Positions 39,425 through 48,337 of a stretch of 64,000 nucleotides of DNA are shown one piece after another (position 1 is the first letter of the stretch; each line of letters opens with the position of its first letter). Source of the DNA: Mesorhizobium sp. B2-7-2 (GTDB taxonomy: Bacteria > Pseudomonadota > Alphaproteobacteria > Rhizobiales > Rhizobiaceae); assembly GCF_006440775.1 (NCBI RefSeq), contig NZ_VFTZ01000015.1, forward strand, positions 101,191-165,190, given 5' to 3'. The position numbers and the translations under genes were made by a program. Below the pieces are notes generated by a model. It did not search any database, was not told the DNA's origin, and saw only the letters and a program-made list of their open reading frames with translations.

Positions 39425-42400
39425 TCAGTTCAGCGTAAAGCTGACGCCCGCGCCGACACCCCAGTGCCCGCCGGCCGTCGTGCCCGAGACGTTCGCTCTA
39501 GCCCGGCCGTCCTCGCTGGTGTAGCCAGCGCCGAAAGCCACGGCGCCTTCGCCGCGCCAGTAGCCGCCGCCGGCCGCCACGCTCAGCTTGCCCGGACGGT
39601 CGTCGTAGCGCAGCGAGGCGGCCGCAAGGCCGATCGCGGCAGCCTGGCGCGCCTCGCCCCGAGCCTCGCCCATATCCATGTTGAGCTGGCTGAGCTTGGA
39701 GTCCGTGTAGGCATTGGCCTGCTGCAGCGTGGTGGCCGCCACCTGGTTGGTGTAGGCCTTGGAGTTGTCGAACGTTGTCGCCAGCCCGTTGTTGAACTGC
39801 AGCACGTTGACTGCATCGGTGTCGGCGGTGCCGGCGCCGACATTGTGGATGACGACAGGCGCATTCACATCGCCGCCGACAAGCGTCAGCGAATTGGACT
39901 TGGTGCCGTCCGGGTTCTTGTCATACTGGACGGCGAATTCATTCAGATTGCCGACACTTCCCTGCACTGCTTCGACAGCCTGATTGGTGGCGTAGAGCTG
40001 GCTGCCGTTGATGGCGTCGGTCGAAGTCTGGCTGATCCGGCCCGCCGCCACATTGGTGACGGTGCGCTCCTTGCCGACGTCGCCCACGCTCACCGTGCTC
40101 GTCGGAGCAGTTCCGGCGAAGGTGTAGTTGACGCCGTTGATCGTCGTGCCGGTCGTGGCGACCGCCGCGGCGGTCGTCGAACCCGCGCCGAGAGCGACGC
40201 TGCCCGGCTCATTGGCCGTGGCGCCGGCGCCGAGCGCCATGGACTGGGCGCCGTTCGCCGTCGAGTTGGTGCCGAAGGCGATGCTGTCGGCCTGGTTGGA
40301 TGTCGCGTTCTGGCCGATCGCGATGCCGCCCGGCGCCGTCTGCTGGACGATGGCGCCGTTGCCCATGCCGATGCCGTTGTCGCCGTTGACGGTGGTGCGC
40401 GGGCCGATCGCGACCGACTCGGCGCCGACCGCCAGCGAGTCCGGAGCGGTCGAATTGGCGTGGAAGTACATGGTCCCCGTTACCGCAAAGGAGCTCAGCG
40501 CGCCCTTCAGCTGGCGAAGCGTGACTGCGTCCTGGTCCTGCGTGCCATCGGCCACGTTGATGATCTGGCGATAGGCGGTGGATGTACCCACCGAGACGGC
40601 GCCGAGCAGGCTCATGTCCGTGGTGTTGTAAGGAATGAGGCCGGTGCCGGAGAGGATCGATCCCGACACGGGCGCGACCGCACGGTCAGACACGGAGCCG
40701 GAGCCCAGCGCCACGCCGTCGGCAATGGTGACCGCGGTGCCACGGCCGAGGGCCAGGGAATTGGCGGCGGACGCCGTCGCCTGGTAGCCGAGCGCCGAGG
40801 AGCCAACCCCTTGCGCGAAGGCGTCGGTAATCGGCAGCGTCGAGTCGTTGGTGCGGACATAGCGGATGCCGTCGCCGTTGGCGTCGGTGTAGGCAGTCGA
40901 GGTGTCGCCGGCAAAATTGTTGATCGTATTGCCGAGCGTGGTGATGTCGGCGGTGTTGGCGGCGATGTCGGTGGTGTTCTGCGTCACCTGCTGGTTGGTC
41001 GCGAAGAGCTGCGAGCCGTTGACGGCATCGGTCGAGGAGCCGTTCAGCTGCCCTGCCGCGACGTTCTGGATCTGGCGCTCCGCGCCCACCGAACCGACCG
41101 AGAACGCGCCGGCCGGCGCTCCGCCGGCGAAGGTGTAGTTCACGCCGCCGATCGTGGTGCCGCCGACATTGGTGGTGGCGCCGGTAACCGAATTCAGGCC
41201 GATCGACACGTCGCCGGTGTTGGTGGCGACGGCATTCGGGCCAATCGCGACGGAATCCGTCCCCAGCGCCTGGGAATCGGCAAGCGTCGAATTGGCGTGG
41301 AAATACTTGATGCCGCCGCCGGTGTTGATGTTGTTGATCGTGTTGCCGAGAGTGGTGATGTCGGCGGTGTTGGCGGCGATGTCGGTGGTGTTCTGCGTCA
41401 CCTGCTGGTTGGTCGCGAACAGCTGCGAGCCGTTGACCGCGTCGGTAGAGGAGTTGCTCAACCGCCCGGCCGCGACGTTCTGGATCTGGCGCTCCGCGCC
41501 CACCGAGCCGACCGAGAATGCGCCGGCCGGCGTTCCGCCGGCGAAGGCGTAGTTCACACCGCCTATCGTTGTGCCGCCGACCACCGTCGTGGTGCCGGAT
41601 ACGGAGTTCAGGCCGATTGCGACATCGCCGGCGTTGTTGGCCACGGCATTGGGGCCGATCGCGACCGAATCCGTCCCCAGAGCCTGGGAGTCGGGCAGCG
41701 TCGAATTGGCGTGGAAATACTTGATGCCCGCGCCGGTATTGATGTTGGTGATCGTGTTGCCGATGTTGGCGATATCGGTCGTGTTCTGCGTCACCTGCTG
41801 ATTTGTGGCGAAAAGCTGCGAACCGTTGATGGCGTCGGTCGAACCGCCGCTGAGCCGCCCTGCGGCGAGGTTGGTGAGGGTCCGCTCGGCGCCCGGCGCG
41901 CCGATGCTGACGGTCGAGGACGGCGTCGTGCCGGCGAAGGCGTAGGTCGTGGTTCCGATCGTCGCGCTGGCCGTGCCGACGGCCACGTCGGTCACCGAGC
42001 CGGAGCCCAGGGCGACGTCGCCGGAACTCGCCGCAGCGGTCGCACCGTCGCCGAGCGCGACATTGCCGGCGAGACCGGCGGCACCCGCGGTGGAGCCGTT
42101 GCCCAGCGCAACCGAGCCTTGCCCGATCGCCTTGTTGTTGTTGCCGATCGCCACAGCGCCGGCGGCTTGGTTGGCGGCGGTGGCGCTTGCCGTGCCGTCG
42201 CTGTTGGCGATGTTGTTGGCGCCGCCGGTGAAGGCGCCGGTGCCGCTGGCATAGCTCGGGTCGCCGATCGAGACCGCGCCGTTGCCAAAGGCGGTGTTGT
42301 TCGCGCCGATGGAGACTGCCTGGCCGCCAGTCGCAACCGCGTTGGTGCCCATGGCCACCGCGTTGGTGGCGTCGGCCTTGGCATTGTTGCCGACGGCGAT

Positions 42401-43642
42401 GGCGCTCTGCGCCGACGCATTGGCGCCGATGCCGAGCGCGGTGCTGGCTACCCCACCGGCGCTGGCGCTGACGCCGGCAGCAAGCGAATTGTCTCCCGTC
42501 GCCTTGGATCCTGTCCCGAACGAGGAGGCATTTGCGCCGCTGGCAACGGCGGTGTTGCCAACTGCCGTGCTGGCGGCGCCGCTCGCAACGGAGGTGGTCC
42601 CCATCGCGACAGCGAAAGCGCCGGAAGAGAGGGAATTGGTGCCGATCGCGATGCTGTTGGGCAGCGCCGTGTTGGCCTGAAGGCCTGCCTGTGCACCCAG
42701 GCCGAGTGCAATGGACTGGTTGCCCCAAGCGCTGGCCGTGTTGCCCAGCGCGGTAGCACTCGTTCCCGTTGCCTTGGTCAGGATGCCTATGGCAACCGTG
42801 TTTTGCTGAGACGCCGTCACATCCGTGCCAAGGGCGATGGCGCCCTGCGCAGTAGCGCCCGCTCCCGCAAGAGTGCGCCCGCCGATATTGATGGAGTTGA
42901 TCTGTGTAGCGACCGACTGGAAGCCGATCGCGATGGCATTCTGGTTGCTTGCAACGGCGGAAGTACCTTGAGCAAAGGCGTCTATTCCCGACGCGACCGA
43001 TGAAGTGCCAATCGCGGTACTGCGCTGCCCGGTGGCTTGGGTCCCCCAGCCGCCGGCGAAGGAGGTGGCGCCGCTGGCCAAGGAACTGACGCCGACGGCA
43101 GTGGCGTTGCCACCCGAAGCTACGGAGAAGGTTCCCAGGGCGCTGGCACCCGCGGCGGTTGCACTGGAGCTGACGCCGATCGCTACCGTATTGACGTTGT
43201 TCGAGATTGTGCCGGAGCCCAGCGCCACCGCGCCGCCGGGGCCGGTGGCCGACGCGGTTCGGCCGATAGCGACAGAGTATTGCGCTGTCGATTGAGCCTG
43301 AAAGCCGAGGGCTATGGCCCAGTTGAGGCTGGCGGTTGAGCCATTTCCGATCGCTATGGTCTCGGGAGCGGTCGCGGACCCGCCGCCAGCGGCATATTGC
43401 GCTTGCGCCGGCGCCGCGAACAGGAACAAAGCGGCGGCCGATGCAATATACCCAAGGCTTGCGCCGACGCCGAGCTTGCCGAGCCCACGTCCCTTGCGTC
43501 GCATGCCGAGCACGCGATGCGCATTGCGAAGCGCCGCCATCAGGCGACGACGGAGCGAGCGGCTATCGGCCGCGCCTGAGACCCAGTTTCCAGCAAATCG
43601 GGCCGATCCGCGCCGAATGATCCGTTCTTGCCTGAAGTTCAT
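39425..43642 (-). CDS. trimeric autotransporter adhesin (YadA family)
   Basis: This is a 1405-residue surface adhesin that would trimerise and export itself through its C-terminal barrel. It has an unusually long basic N-terminus of about 75 residues before the signal cleavage (FLFAAPAQAQ), like extended ESPR signal peptides. Next come many left-handed beta-roll head repeats of about 14 residues (SVAIG.NA.A type), then four necks with the DA(V/I)NGSQL(F/Y)ATNQ motif. Two to three tandem 138-residue head-neck modules are nearly identical. The stalk is short, with a YadA anchor at the C-terminus (RQAAAIGLAAASLRYDDRPGK, VSFTLN end). It is coupled by ATGA to the preceding small gene and leads an operon with IalB-like genes. 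Confidence 0.95.
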   Translation of the reverse strand: MNFRQERIIRRGSARFAGNWVSGAADSRSLRRRLMAALRNAHRVLGMRRKGRGLGKLGVGASLGYIASAAALFLFAAPAQAQYAAGGGSATAPETIAIGNGSTASLNWAIALGFQAQSTAQYSVAIGRTASATGPGGAVALGSGTISNNVNTVAIGVSSSATAAGASALGTFSVASGGNATAVGVSSLASGATSFAGGWGTQATGQRSTAIGTSSVASGIDAFAQGTSAVASNQNAIAIGFQSVATQINSINIGGRTLAGAGATAQGAIALGTDVTASQQNTVAIGILTKATGTSATALGNTASAWGNQSIALGLGAQAGLQANTALPNSIAIGTNSLSSGAFAVAMGTTSVASGAASTAVGNTAVASGANASSFGTGSKATGDNSLAAGVSASAGGVASTALGIGANASAQSAIAVGNNAKADATNAVAMGTNAVATGGQAVSIGANNTAFGNGAVSIGDPSYASGTGAFTGGANNIANSDGTASATAANQAAGAVAIGNNNKAIGQGSVALGNGSTAGAAGLAGNVALGDGATAAASSGDVALGSGSVTDVAVGTASATIGTTTYAFAGTTPSSTVSIGAPGAERTLTNLAAGRLSGGSTDAINGSQLFATNQQVTQNTTDIANIGNTITNINTGAGIKYFHANSTLPDSQALGTDSVAIGPNAVANNAGDVAIGLNSVSGTTTVVGGTTIGGVNYAFAGGTPAGAFSVGSVGAERQIQNVAAGRLSNSSTDAVNGSQLFATNQQVTQNTTDIAANTADITTLGNTINNINTGGGIKYFHANSTLADSQALGTDSVAIGPNAVATNTGDVSIGLNSVTGATTNVGGTTIGGVNYTFAGGAPAGAFSVGSVGAERQIQNVAAGQLNGSSTDAVNGSQLFATNQQVTQNTTDIAANTADITTLGNTINNFAGDTSTAYTDANGDGIRYVRTNDSTLPITDAFAQGVGSSALGYQATASAANSLALGRGTAVTIADGVALGSGSVSDRAVAPVSGSILSGTGLIPYNTTDMSLLGAVSVGTSTAYRQIINVADGTQDQDAVTLRQLKGALSSFAVTGTMYFHANSTAPDSLAVGAESVAIGPRTTVNGDNGIGMGNGAIVQQTAPGGIAIGQNATSNQADSIAFGTNSTANGAQSMALGAGATANEPGSVALGAGSTTAAAVATTGTTINGVNYTFAGTAPTSTVSVGDVGKERTVTNVAAGRISQTSTDAINGSQLYATNQAVEAVQGSVGNLNEFAVQYDKNPDGTKSNSLTLVGGDVNAPVVIHNVGAGTADTDAVNVLQFNNGLATTFDNSKAYTNQVAATTLQQANAYTDSKLSQLNMDMGEARGEARQAAAIGLAAASLRYDDRPGKLSVAAGGGYWRGEGAVAFGAGYTSEDGRARANVSGTTAGGHWGVGAGVSFTLN
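40920..41800. repeat. 414-bp tandem repeats inside the adhesin gene
   Basis: The block starting TTGATCGTATTGCCGAGCGT at 40920 recurs at 41334 and, more diverged, at about 41748. The period is 414 bp (138 codons). Each unit encodes a YadA neck, a coiled-coil piece and a head segment. Frame-preserving repeats of this kind allow length change by recombination. Confidence 0.8.
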
Positions 43643-44094
43643 TGCGAGAATGCCTCCTTTGGTGGGTCGCGCTCGATAACGGCAGGTTCCGCCGACCCTG
43701 CCGCCAAAGCGTGTCTGCTCGAAAATGGGATGATCACGTCGGCGCCGCGCGCCAGCAGCGCATGGCCCTGTTTTTCCCCGATCGCCTCGACGCGATCGAG
43801 CGTGTTTTCAAGCCAAGCGTCACCCGCCTCGGGCACAGCCTGGAGCGCCGCGGCAACCCGCTCGGTTGGGATCAGCCGCTCGAGATAAGAGCGCACCGCC
43901 GCCAGATGGACGGCAGGCGCGTCATGCGCATGAACGACGGTCGTGAGGCCGTAGAGATAATGGGCCAGCAACATGTCCTGCTTGGCCAGGGGCACGCCAT
44001 TTCCATAGCGCTTCTCAAGCGTCCTGGATGCCGACTCCAGCCAATAACCGATCTCCTCGGAAAGGCTGCGGCGGATCGCCGTGTCGTCGCTCAT
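43639..44094 (-). CDS. unknown protein coupled to the adhesin
   Basis: This 151-residue cytosolic protein has no signal peptide, membrane helix or recognised domain. It is mostly helical (LSEEIGYWLESASRTLEKRYG, KQDMLLAHYLYGLTTVVHAH, TERVAAALQAVPEAGDAWLENTL). Its stop overlaps the adhesin start as ATGA, so the two are translationally coupled. It could assist or regulate adhesin synthesis. The short AT-rich region upstream (44140-44260) is the likely operon promoter. Confidence 0.75.
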   Translation of the reverse strand: MSDDTAIRRSLSEEIGYWLESASRTLEKRYGNGVPLAKQDMLLAHYLYGLTTVVHAHDAPAVHLAAVRSYLERLIPTERVAAALQAVPEAGDAWLENTLDRVEAIGEKQGHALLARGADVIIPFSSRHALAAGSAEPAVIERDPPKEAFSQ

Positions 44095-44277
44095 GTCCCC
44101 TCGGCCAGCTAGAATCCGAATACCGGATTTGTTGCAGAAAGACAGGTTTTCAGAGGTTCGTATTCCAACAAATTGCTGTTTATCTGAAAATATACCGTAG
44201 ATCTTCCATAGGTTAACGCAAAATTACTTTAGTAATACCTTTTATAAGCCGACCCATGGATAACCGCCGCCGGGAAA

Positions 44278-44796
44278 TCAGCCCTGCCTACCGGCCCGCG
44301 ATCGAACCAGCCTCTCCCGCACCTGCAACGGCGTCACGTCGCGATATTTCTTCATCGTGGTGGTGAGATGGCTCTGGCTCGAGAAGCCGCTCAGATAGGC
44401 GATGTCGGTGATCGACATGCGCCTGTCGGCCAGCAGCTTCTCGGCAAAGTCAAGGCGAAGGGCAAGAACATATTGGTGCGGCGTCACGCCGAACGTCTTG
44501 GAGAAAGCGCGGGCGAAATGGTAGGGCGACAGCCCACACACGGCCGCCATCTCGGCGAGCGAAAGCTTGCGCGAAAAGTTCTCGCTCAGGAATTGCGCCA
44601 CGAGACGAGCGTGGCCGAGCGACAGCCCACCTTTCGCGTTCAGCAGTGGCCGCCTTTCAGCAGGAATTTCCGAATACCAAGCTGGCAGATCGTCATCGCG
44701 CCGCAACTCGGACTCCTGATGCTCAGCTCTCCGCAGCTTTGGCCCAACCTTAGCGGGCGCTTTTGGTTCCCTGGACACAATGGTTCGTGATCGCAC
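44278..44796 (-). CDS. AraC-family transcriptional regulator (DNA-binding part)
   Basis: This 172-residue protein has a charged N-terminus without a sensor domain and the double helix-turn-helix AraC domain in residues about 65-165: SENFSRKLSLAEMAAVCGLSPYHFARAFSKTFG and the second HTH SITDIAYLSGFSSQSHLTTTMKKY. It lacks the usual ligand-binding domain. It sits upstream of, and in the same direction as, the adhesin operon (184 bp away), and is the obvious candidate regulator of it. That link is inference. Confidence 0.88.
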   Translation of the reverse strand: MRSRTIVSREPKAPAKVGPKLRRAEHQESELRRDDDLPAWYSEIPAERRPLLNAKGGLSLGHARLVAQFLSENFSRKLSLAEMAAVCGLSPYHFARAFSKTFGVTPHQYVLALRLDFAEKLLADRRMSITDIAYLSGFSSQSHLTTTMKKYRDVTPLQVRERLVRSRAGRQG

Positions 44797-45100
44797 GTGC
44801 TGTCGGCGCTATCCAGTTTGCCCCCCGGCAACAGCACGTCAAAGGCCATGATTTGGCGCGTCCGGTATTTCATGAAATTGCGGTTCTGCCGGAAAAGTTC
44901 CCTTGCGAAAAGTTTTAGCTGCCGCTGATGCGGCTCACCCGTCGACGGGTAAGATTTGATCGTCGGGAGGTAACGAGGACAGCTTTCCGGGGCGGCGCAT
45001 TTCCGTGACGGATTCGCGCGACGGCAAGCGGGTCTCGCCCGATATCAAAGGCTGCGGGGCGTGATTCGCGTCGCGCCGAGCGCGGTACCGCCTCTCCGCT
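44797..45100. other. 304-bp stretch without a gene; perfect palindrome
   Basis: The only notable signal is a perfect 14-bp palindrome ACCCGTCGACGGGT at 44937-44950. The right end is the 3' flank of the DUF853 gene; the left should contain the araC promoter. Confidence 0.5.
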
Positions 45101-46624
45101 TCAGCGGCCTCTCGCCAGGCTGCCCAAAATCCCGCGCACGATGGCGCGGCCGACGGACGAGCCGACCGAGCGCACCACCGACTTGATGGCGGCTTCGGCA
45201 ACGGTCTGGCGGTTTGAGGACCGCCGGTTGCCTGTCCCCAGAACATCGTCGAAGCCCGGAATGGTCCAGCGCGAACCGCCGCTGTTCTGCTGCTGTGCCT
45301 GCGCCTCGGCATCCTGCGCCTCCTTGGCCTTTTTCTGCAGCATTTCGAAGGCCGATTCGCGATCGACGGCGTCGTCATACTGGCCGGCGACCGGGCTCTC
45401 GGCGATGATCTTGCGGCGCTCGTCGGGCGTGATCGGTCCGAGCCGCGATGACGGCGGCCGGATCAGCGTGCGCTGGACCATGGCCGGCACGCCCTTGTCC
45501 TCCAGCATAGAGACCAGCGCCTCGCCGGTGGCGAGCTGGGTGATGGCGGTGGCGCAATCGAAATCGGGATTGGGCCGGAAGGTTTCGGCAGCGGTGCGCA
45601 CCGCCTGCTGCTCGCGCGGCGTATAGGCGCGCAGCGCATGCTGGACGCGATTGCCGAGCTGGGCCAGCACCTTTTCCGGAATGTCCAGCGGGTTCTGGGT
45701 GACGAAATAGACGCCGACGCCCTTGGAGCGGATCAACCGCACCACCTGCTCGACGCGATCGATCAGCACCTTCGGCGCGTCCTCGAACAAAAGATGCGCC
45801 TCGTCGAAGAAGAACACCAGCTTCGGCCGGTCGAGATCGCCGACCTCGGGCAACTCCTCGAACAGCTCCGACATCAGCCAGAGCAGGAAGGTGGCGTAGA
45901 GCCTGGGGTTCATCATCAGCTTGTCGGCGGCCAGAACGCTGATCGCGCCGCGGCCGTCGCGCGTGGTGCGCATGATGTCGGCAATGCGCAGCGCCGGCTC
46001 GCCGAAGAAGTTCGCCGCGCCTTGGCTCTCCAGCACGAGCAGCGTGCGCTGGATGGCGCCGACCGAAGGCTTGGTGACATTGCCGTAGCGCGCGCTGAGC
46101 TGGTCGGCGCGATCGGCCATGTTGGCAAGCAGCGCCTGCAGGTCCTTGAGATCGAGCAGCAGCAGGCCTTCCTCGTCGGCGATGCGGAAGGCGATGTTCA
46201 TGACACCCTCCTGCGCTTCCGTGAGGTTCATCAGACGCGACAAAAGCAGCGGCCCCATCTCCGAAATGGTAGCGCGAATCGGATGCCCCTGCTCACCGAA
46301 CAGATCCCAGAAGATGACCGGGAATTCCTGGAACTGATAAGGATCGAGCTTCACCTGCTCGGCGCGCTTGACCAGGAAATCCTTGGCCTCGCCCATCATG
46401 GATATGCCGGAAAGGTCGCCCTTAATGTCGGCGCAGAAGACCGGCACGCCGGCATTCGAAAAGCCCTCGGCCAGGATCTGCAGGCTGACGGTCTTGCCGG
46501 TGCCCGTGGCCCCGGTGACGAGGCCGTGGCGGTTGCCGTAGCGCAGCAGCAGCTCTTCGGCGCGCTGATAGGAATCGTCGGGCTTGCGGCTGGCGCCGAT
46601 GAAGATGCTGGTCTCGTCAACCAT
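45101..46624 (-). CDS. HerA/FtsK-like ATPase, DUF853 (YjgR) family
   Basis: This 507-residue cytosolic P-loop ATPase belongs to the DUF853/YjgR group, relatives of HerA and FtsK translocases. Walker A is GATGTGKTVS (near residue 40), Walker B is KLVFFFDEAHLLFED, and the arginine-finger region VQHALRAYTPREQQAVR is present. A Gln-rich linker and a basic C-terminal helix follow. The start MVDETSIFIGASRK is the family's usual beginning; the open frame upstream to 47992 lies antisense to the mutase gene and was dropped. The physiological role of YjgR proteins is not established. Confidence 0.93.
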   Translation of the reverse strand: MVDETSIFIGASRKPDDSYQRAEELLLRYGNRHGLVTGATGTGKTVSLQILAEGFSNAGVPVFCADIKGDLSGISMMGEAKDFLVKRAEQVKLDPYQFQEFPVIFWDLFGEQGHPIRATISEMGPLLLSRLMNLTEAQEGVMNIAFRIADEEGLLLLDLKDLQALLANMADRADQLSARYGNVTKPSVGAIQRTLLVLESQGAANFFGEPALRIADIMRTTRDGRGAISVLAADKLMMNPRLYATFLLWLMSELFEELPEVGDLDRPKLVFFFDEAHLLFEDAPKVLIDRVEQVVRLIRSKGVGVYFVTQNPLDIPEKVLAQLGNRVQHALRAYTPREQQAVRTAAETFRPNPDFDCATAITQLATGEALVSMLEDKGVPAMVQRTLIRPPSSRLGPITPDERRKIIAESPVAGQYDDAVDRESAFEMLQKKAKEAQDAEAQAQQQNSGGSRWTIPGFDDVLGTGNRRSSNRQTVAEAAIKSVVRSVGSSVGRAIVRGILGSLARGR

Positions 46625-46728
46625 GTCCGGTCTCCGCAATCTGTTCCGCTCAAAGGCCTCACCCGAGGTATAGTAACGCGGGTCGCATGCGGCAATGCCC
46701 AGTCTCGATTTTGCGGCGCAGCGAATTT

Positions 46729-46772
46729 GGCCTTTGGCGCTTGCGGATTCGGCCTTTGGCGCTTGCGGATTC
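46729..46772. repeat. perfect tandem duplication of a 22-bp unit
   Basis: GGCCTTTGGCGCTTGCGGAT followed by TC is present twice in a row (46729-46750, 46751-46772) in the divergent promoter region between the DUF853 ATPase and methylmalonyl-CoA mutase genes. Confidence 0.85.
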
Positions 46773-46894
46773 GGCGCATGTTTGGCAATCGATTGGCTGG
46801 CCGAGAGAACCCGGCCGGATGATGGATTGTGATATCCGGTTCCTGACCTTAGATTGGCTTGACCGGCTGATGCGACCGAGAAGCGAGGAGAGCG

Positions 46895-48337
46895 ATGGGC
46901 GCCGGCGCCTTGACCAGGGATGTCGACCTTCCGAACCCGGACGCCAAGCGTTGGCGGGCACTGGCGGAAAAGGTGCTTGCCGGCGGATCCTTCGAGGAAA
47001 AGCTCGTCTCCCACACCGATGACGGCATCCGCATCGAGCCGCTCAGCCAACGCTCGACGACCGCCGAGCCGTTGCCGCGCACAAATCCGACCGCGCCCTG
47101 GATCGTCAGCCAGCGCGTCGACGACCCGGACGTCGCCCGGGCCAGTGCGCAAGCCCTGGAAGACATCGCCCAAGGCGCCACCGGCCTGTCGCTTGTCTTC
47201 GAGGGTGCGCCGAATGCCTTCGGCTACGGCTTGCCGCGCACCGCGGAGGCGCTGGAGAGAGTGCTCGACGGCGTGCCGCTCAACCGCGTGCAGGTGCGCA
47301 TCGACGCGCACCCCTGGAGCCGTGCCGTGGCCGACTGGCTGCTGGCTTTTCTCAGCCGCCGCCGCTCCGATCCGGCCAAGCTCAACCTTTCCTTCGGCAT
47401 CGACCCGGCAGCGATCTTCGCCGGAACCGGGCGGCTGCGCACCTCGATCGAGGCGCTGCAGGAATCGATGCCGCAGTCGCTGGCGCATTTCTTCTCGATG
47501 GGTGTGCCGGGGGTGCTGCTCGAGGCCGACGGCCGCGTCTTCCATAATGCCGGCGCCACCGAGGCGCAGGAGCTCGGCTCGATGATGGCCTCCGTCGTGT
47601 CCTATCTCAGGATGTTCGAGAAGGCGCGCCAGCCGCTGGTCTATGCGGCGCCCTATATTGGCTTCGCGCTCAGCGTCGACCAGGACCAGTTCCTGTCGAT
47701 GGCCAAGGTGCGGGCGTTGCGCAAGCTCTGGGCGCGGGTCCAGGAAGCCTGCTCTATCCCGGCCTCGACCGCCAGCATCCATGCCGAGACCTCGTATCGC
47801 ATGATGACGATGGCCGACCCGGAGACCAATATCTTGCGTACGGCGATCGCGGCTTTCGCGGCGGCAACCGGCGGCGCCGATTCGATCTCGATCCTGCCGC
47901 ACACCATTGCGCACGGGCTGCCGGCCGGCTTTGCCCGCCGCGTCGCCCGCAACGCGCAGCTGATCATGGCCGAGGAGAGCCACATCGGCCATGTCGCCGA
48001 TCCGGCCTGCGGCTCCGGTTCGGTCGAGGCGCTGACCAACGATCTCTGCGCCGCGGCCTGGGAAGAATTCCAGCGCATCGAGGCCGAGGGCGGCGTGCTC
48101 GCCAGCCTGCAGCAGGGCTATATCCAGAACCGCGTGCAGACGGCCGCCGCCAAGCGCAACGGCGCCTATCGGTCGGGCGAGCGCGGCATTGTCGGCACGA
48201 CGCTTTACCGCGTCGGCAGCGAACGTCCTGTCGAGACGCTACCGCGGGAACGGCGTCCAGCCCTGACCGAAGGCGTGGCGACCTGCGAGCCGCTGTTTCC
48301 GGTGCGCATCGATCAGTCGATCGGAGCCGGATCATGA
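46895..48337 (+). CDS. mutA: methylmalonyl-CoA mutase, small (non-catalytic) subunit
   Basis: This is the 480-residue beta-type subunit of the B12-dependent mutase that isomerises methylmalonyl-CoA and succinyl-CoA. It has the TIM-barrel part of the mutase fold (YAAPYIGFALSVDQDQFLSMAKVRALRKLWARV, HAETSYRMMTMADPETNILRTAIAAFAAATGGADSISILPH, in outline) but lacks the C-terminal B12-binding DxHxxG domain. This matches the small subunit of heterodimeric mutases. Its stop overlaps the large subunit's start as ATGA, so the two are made together. Confidence 0.92.
   Translation: MGAGALTRDVDLPNPDAKRWRALAEKVLAGGSFEEKLVSHTDDGIRIEPLSQRSTTAEPLPRTNPTAPWIVSQRVDDPDVARASAQALEDIAQGATGLSLVFEGAPNAFGYGLPRTAEALERVLDGVPLNRVQVRIDAHPWSRAVADWLLAFLSRRRSDPAKLNLSFGIDPAAIFAGTGRLRTSIEALQESMPQSLAHFFSMGVPGVLLEADGRVFHNAGATEAQELGSMMASVVSYLRMFEKARQPLVYAAPYIGFALSVDQDQFLSMAKVRALRKLWARVQEACSIPASTASIHAETSYRMMTMADPETNILRTAIAAFAAATGGADSISILPHTIAHGLPAGFARRVARNAQLIMAEESHIGHVADPACGSGSVEALTNDLCAAAWEEFQRIEAEGGVLASLQQGYIQNRVQTAAAKRNGAYRSGERGIVGTTLYRVGSERPVETLPRERRPALTEGVATCEPLFPVRIDQSIGAGS

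Noticed and set aside
39464..43003. 1179-codon open frame antisense to the adhesin gene
   Set aside because: It arises because the adhesin's repetitive Gly/Ala/Asn codons lack antisense stops. The product has no recognisable domain; the YadA reading is clear on the other strand.
46729..46772. Two-unit repeat considered as a CRISPR remnant
   Set aside because: The units are directly adjacent with no spacer, and no cas genes are present.
46625..46894. Cobalamin riboswitch before the B12-dependent mutase
   Set aside because: No recognisable B12-box or expected long structured leader; only the tandem 22-bp repeat was found.
46625..47992. Long N-terminal extension of the DUF853 ATPase
   Set aside because: It lies antisense to the mutase small subunit and has no conserved sequence; the family starts at MVDETSIF (46624).
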